NCBI GenBank assembly: GCA_026413225.1
Contig: CM048591.1
Location: 48,071,803 to 48,135,802, forward strand
DNA: 64,000 bases
DNA from: Otis tarda
Lineage: Eukaryota; Chordata; Aves; Otidiformes; Otididae
Direction of reading: 5' to 3'
Part shown: piece after piece, positions 59,640 through 64,000 of the stretch
Numbering within the stretch: position 1 is the first letter of the stretch
How the letters are laid out: every line of letters starts with the position of its first letter
Made by a program: the position numbers and the translations under genes
Notes under the pieces: model-generated
Databases searched by the model: none
What the model was told of the DNA's origin: nothing
Seen by the model: only the letters and a program-made list of their open reading frames with translations

Positions 59640-60122
59640 ATGGACATGGACCAGTTGGAGAGGGTCCAGAGATGGGCCACGAAGATGGTCAGAGGGCTGG
59701 AGCACCTCTCCTGTGAGGACAGGCTGAGAGAGTTGGGGCTGTTCAGCCTGGAGAAGAGGAAGCTCCAGGGAGACCTTATAGCGGTCTTCCAGTACCTAAA
59801 GGGGGCCTACAGGAAAGAAGGGGAGAGACTGTTCAGTAGGGCCTGTTGTGACAGGACGAGGGGTAATGGTTTCAAAATAGAGGGAGATAGATGTAGATGA
59901 AATATTAGGAAAAAATTTTTGACAATGAGGGTGGTGGAACACTGGGACAAGTTGCCCAGAGAGGTGGTGGATGCCCCATCCCTGGAAATGTTCAAGGCCA
60001 GGTTGGATGAGGCTCTGAGCAACCTGATCTAGGTGAAGATATCCCTGCTCCTTGCAGAGGGGTTGGACTAGATGACCTTTGAAGGTCCCTTCCAACTCTA
60101 ACCATTCTATGATTCTATGATT
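59640..60122 (+). mobile_element. CR1 LINE, 5'-truncated, sense
   Basis: Starts at 'atggacatggaccagttgg' in ORF2 and ends with two tail repeats 'ccattctatgattctatga' at 60,102-60,122. A frame (59,580-59,900) reads [38 protein letters not shown] and [11 protein letters not shown]. One of the better preserved 3' ends here. Confidence 0.94.
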
Positions 60123-63100
60123 ATATAAATCTCAGCAGATGCAGGATCAATCCTGGCACTTTTCAGGTTAAATACAGCAAACTAGACACCCTTATTTCTT
60201 TGTTCTGAATTGTTGATGCTGCTTCACTGTCTTCTGCTTGATGCTGATACAATGGTATTTTTGTCATACTACTGTCAGAGCTGAGACACAGGAAAGTTAA
60301 GCCATATAACAGCCGAATGAGGTTTAATTAAACTTGGAATAAGTAACACTGAAAGATAAAATTCTTTTATGTTTCACTTGTGGTGAGAAGGCCTTTTATG
60401 CCAACTAACACCCGATCTCAAACTTCAAAGGAATATTTGAAACAATTCTTGTACTCCAAAAACAGAAACATACTCAGCTGTCTTTTATTCCCACAATTCT
60501 TCCCTCTCCCACCACCAATACTTGTCATTCAACCTGACTGCATTTTGGTTTTGAATTTAATCCTAGCTCAGATTGTAAAAGCAATCTTCTGCTAGGCAAA
60601 TTATTTAATTGATCAGATTACTTTCCGTCAATATAGGATGCACTATTACTTTCCTCATATTCAGTTAGTGTCTTCAGCAAAACATTAGTAGAGTGACAGT
60701 ACTAGTGTGGAGAACAGTGGGGTTTTAGAAAGGAATTGGAGAGGGGAAATTAGGGAGATTGCTGTCTCATGCTAATGACTCAAGATACTTCCTATTCACT
60801 TAGCTGGAAGGACAGCATTTCCTGGGCTAAATTACTTTCAAACAGGAAGCTGCTCCAAATTATCATCTACTTATTTCTAGCTTTACCTGCTGTGCAATGT
60901 GATAAGGATAAGAAATAAAGTTATAGTTTGACTTGGTTAGGCTCCAGTTCAGCTATGGATTAGTCTTCATTAATATTTTATGGGCTTGTAAATGTGAGTG
61001 CTGTGCACTAGTCCTTATAACATGTATAAAGGGTGTTGTACTGTGCTGCTTAGTATCTCCCCATGATCCCAGCACTGAGATGCTATAACCACCATTGGGA
61101 AGACTTCAGTACAGAGGACATCTCCATTTCAGACACATTCAGCTTTTAGTCAATAAATTTCCCTGTCTTTAGCTTAAAAAATGTCTCTGATAGTATAATT
61201 TTGGCACCACTGCTTTTAAGGAAAAAAGATCCTTCTGCCTCTTGCATGGCACAAGTTGTCTCTAGAGAAACGTTGCTCCAGAGGGAAGAAAATTTCCAGC
61301 AGATAAGGACTCCCAAAAGTATTTATTAGCGACCAACTCTGATAAACCTACATGCAAAAGGACACAGAAATCCAACTTCCCACCCTGCCCCTCCCGTTTG
61401 CTTACGAGTTCCCAGGCATATTAATTATACTTGATTTGGCTTTACCCTAGAGACTCCTGAACAACAGGGGGAGAGGCTGCTCAGTTCAATTGCAGTGGTT
61501 TATATTTTGTTCCCTTGAGAACATCTTTAATTAATGTGATGCTTATTCTCCAGCAAACATGTCAACTTCTCCATCTCATAGTCATTTATGAGTGGCACAG
61601 CCTCATGAGTACCACTGACGGAGATACTGTTTGTTGGCTTTACAAAAAAAAAAAAAAAAAAATTGAGTTGTGAGAAGCTAGATGTGGGACTTGAATGATT
61701 AAATTTAAAGAGATATTGGCAAAGTGGTGAGCTGCTAAATGTGACCTAGTTCAGCTTCTTTCCTCCGTTTGCAAAGTCGAACCCCTGTGGAGTGCTTTTT
61801 GTGAATGCTGTGGTGATGGGAGATGGAGAAATTGCTGAGTTTTGCTTGAGAAGAGCAGTTAGAAATTATTTTTGAGATTTTTACATTAGCTTTTGTTCTA
61901 GTTTTCAATAAACTAGTTCAGGCACATGATTTTTTTTTTCATTTTTCCCCATGGAAATTACATCCTGGAGTTGGAAAAGCATTTCACTAATCATCAATAC
62001 TGATACAAGCTTGCAAAACCTCTTTGTGTAAACAAAATAGAATATCTTCAAGAAAAATATGTTTGAATAAAATATATATGAGTAACTGAGAAATGGACAA
62101 AGAAGAGGAAAAGTAGGTTTTCCAATGAACTCTTAGGAAGCCAGTTTAGAGAAATCTGTGACAAAATTCCCTAATATGGATGGCTTTTAAGAGCTCAGAG
62201 AAAGCTTCTGTTTAGTACTGCTTTCTGTAAAGCTCTTACAAATTCATCTGCTCTTTTTTATGCCAAAGGTTCAAAAACTCTCCGTAAAATTATATCCTAT
62301 ATGTTGTTGTGTGGCTGATGCCTAACCGGGCTTGTAAATGGTAGCTGTACGTACAACGCTGATAGGAATACCTATGTTTGTGCGATGTGTGCCTGGAAAG
62401 CCAAATGCTCTAATACCCCTATGCTGATATTTACAAATGTGGAGGGCTTTTTAAGTGTTGAGGAAAATTTGAAAAATTGCCCTTAAGGACTTCTCCCATC
62501 CTATTCCAAAAGAGATCTGAAAACTGGACTGGAAAAAGCTTCAGCCCAGCTGTTCAGAAAAAGCTACATGTACTATGTTGTATGAATGGCACAACACGAG
62601 GGCCTTGTGAAGCGAAGAGGGCAAAACCAAAAATACAGGCAGCACCATCATCTACAGGTGGGTAGAGGTAAGGTAGAAGGTTAGTCAGCTTAGAGAAGTA
62701 CTGTTTTCTCTTCTGTTTCTTAGATATTAATTCCTTACCATGTGTATTTTCTTCTTAGGTTTCTGCTCTATTCATACAAATATGAACATGAATTCACATA
62801 TGAATGCCAGACAACACAGTAGAGGGTACGGAGTGGTTATGTATATGGTACAGCACCGTAACCCAACATAGTCCATGGGTTGGATCCATCCATCCAGCAT
62901 CCTCCTGTTCATCAGTGGAAATAGAAGACCTGTGCATGCAGTGACGACTGCCCAAACCAGCAAACAGTTCTTCTGGTGACCTCCCAAGTAATTTTACAGG
63001 GATCCAGTACACAGCTGGTGTATCTGTGCCACCCTACCATCGAACAGCACACCAGCATTGCTTTTGTTGAAAACCATCTATGTGAACACTTTGACAGAAG

Positions 63101-64000
63101 AATGATGTTTGCCACTATGTAAACAGGCTGACAGAAACCCTCTGGATCAGAGAGTCCTCAGCTCCCTAGATTGTTACAGAAACCAATGCATCTGATGGTT
63201 CATAGCATGGTTCCTGTTTCAAGCATATTCCCTCTGATGCATTTGCAAAGAACAATGCAGACAACCTCCTTCAACTTCCATTTCACTAATGTGCAAAGAC
63301 AATCTTTTCTAGGGTCAGGTGGTAACACAAACTCCTAATTTCCCTCATTATCCCACTTCACTCTCTCTGAGCATGGGTAACACAGATATGCATTGTACCC
63401 CAGATAAAGAATTGTAAACTGACATGACCTTCCCTATTTCTGGTGGAAATGCTACATGTAATGCATCCTGGTGTCAGCTTCAGTTTGTCTCTGATTGGGT
63501 TACATCTGTGACTCACAGTGATCCTACCATGGGCTAAGATGTATCCATGTCCTTCTCTTTCTCACTCACTTGAAACAAAAGTGTAGCAGAATCCTGCATT
63601 AATCCCCTGTGCATGACTTGCCATTTTCAACTATTGAATTCCATCCAGCTTTTATAACTTTGCTTCTCAGAGTTCTTTCTCTATGATATGCTGGTTCGTA
63701 TCTGCCTTGGAAATGCCTTCTGGCTTGGTCATCATCACACTATACCTTGTTGAATCAACTTCTGTTGTCATCAGGTTTCCTCCATACAGTCTTAATTTTT
63801 GAAAATTATAATTATTGAAAGTTTTAGACAAAGAGTGGTGCCCTAAGGAATTCCAGCACTGTCATTCTCCTTCAAAACTTCCCCATTGTCACGTCTTCTA
63901 AACCCAGCTGCTTTTGCAGCTTTACAGTAACTTTTTTAATTGTCATCATCTCCAGCTTCAATGCTTTCCTGCATAGATCTATCCTGAGTGCTGCTGACTT
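60123..64000. other. AT-rich non-coding DNA, no gene seen
   Basis: No recognisable gene, RNA or young repeat to the window end. An A run of 19 lies at 61,644-61,662. Open frames stay under 75 codons. Confidence 0.55.

Noticed and set aside
1-64000. CRISPR arrays, bacterial operons, rRNA or tRNA genes
   Set aside because: None seen. The simple repeats present are microsatellites, homopolymers, the LTR 39-bp array and the 23-bp array, and the whole window reads as vertebrate non-coding DNA.

Overview
The window looks like a stretch of bird nuclear genome, most likely from a neognath bird. The main evidence is CR1 LINEs on both strands, several ending in the bird-type 8-bp tail repeat (ATTCTATG-like units). 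Supporting signs are solo LTRs of a type I recognise from bird endogenous retroviruses and a TOPORS-like RING-finger family that is expanded in birds. No prokaryotic gene organisation, CRISPR array, rRNA or tRNA is visible. Most open frames are short and without recognisable domains, or are CR1 and LTR sequence read in either direction.

Layout. Positions 1-36,100 are mostly AT-rich single-copy non-coding DNA with CR1 copies at about 9.7-10.5, 13.1-13.7, 18.7-19.9, 21.7-23.5 and 23.9-24.6 kb. Two much older CR1-like remnants lie at about 2.4-3.0 and 25.4-26.1 kb. Positions 26.1-36.1 kb are a long interval in which I recognise no repeat. Positions 36.1-38.4 kb are a CR1 cluster with an odd inverted arrangement. 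Positions 38.4-42.3 kb form a GC-rich island holding a broken TOPORS-like copy and a second TOPORS-like gene with an intact C3HC4 RING, both on the plus strand. Between them sit an LTR fragment, an old CR1 fragment and a degenerate ~23-bp tandem repeat. Positions 43.0-47.2 kb carry two related solo LTRs, each with its own flanking duplication. Positions 47.2-64 kb are again AT-rich and gene-free, with three more CR1 copies at about 52.4, 55.2 and 59.6 kb.

Function. The only locus with a credible protein is the TOPORS-like RING gene (41,246-41,965). Its RING and the adjacent TOPORS-type segments are open, but its C-terminal tail is split over two frames with stops, so it is either a shortened gene or one losing function. 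The rest of the window is best read as a gene-poor region shaped by retroelements. I see no convincing new molecular system. The most useful leads are the TOPORS-like duplication and its shared flanking CR1 variant, the LTR family with an in-frame 39-bp repeat, and the complementary breakpoints of the inverted CR1 pair.

All repeat boundaries were judged by eye and may be off by tens of bases. Family names come from recognition, not from a database search.
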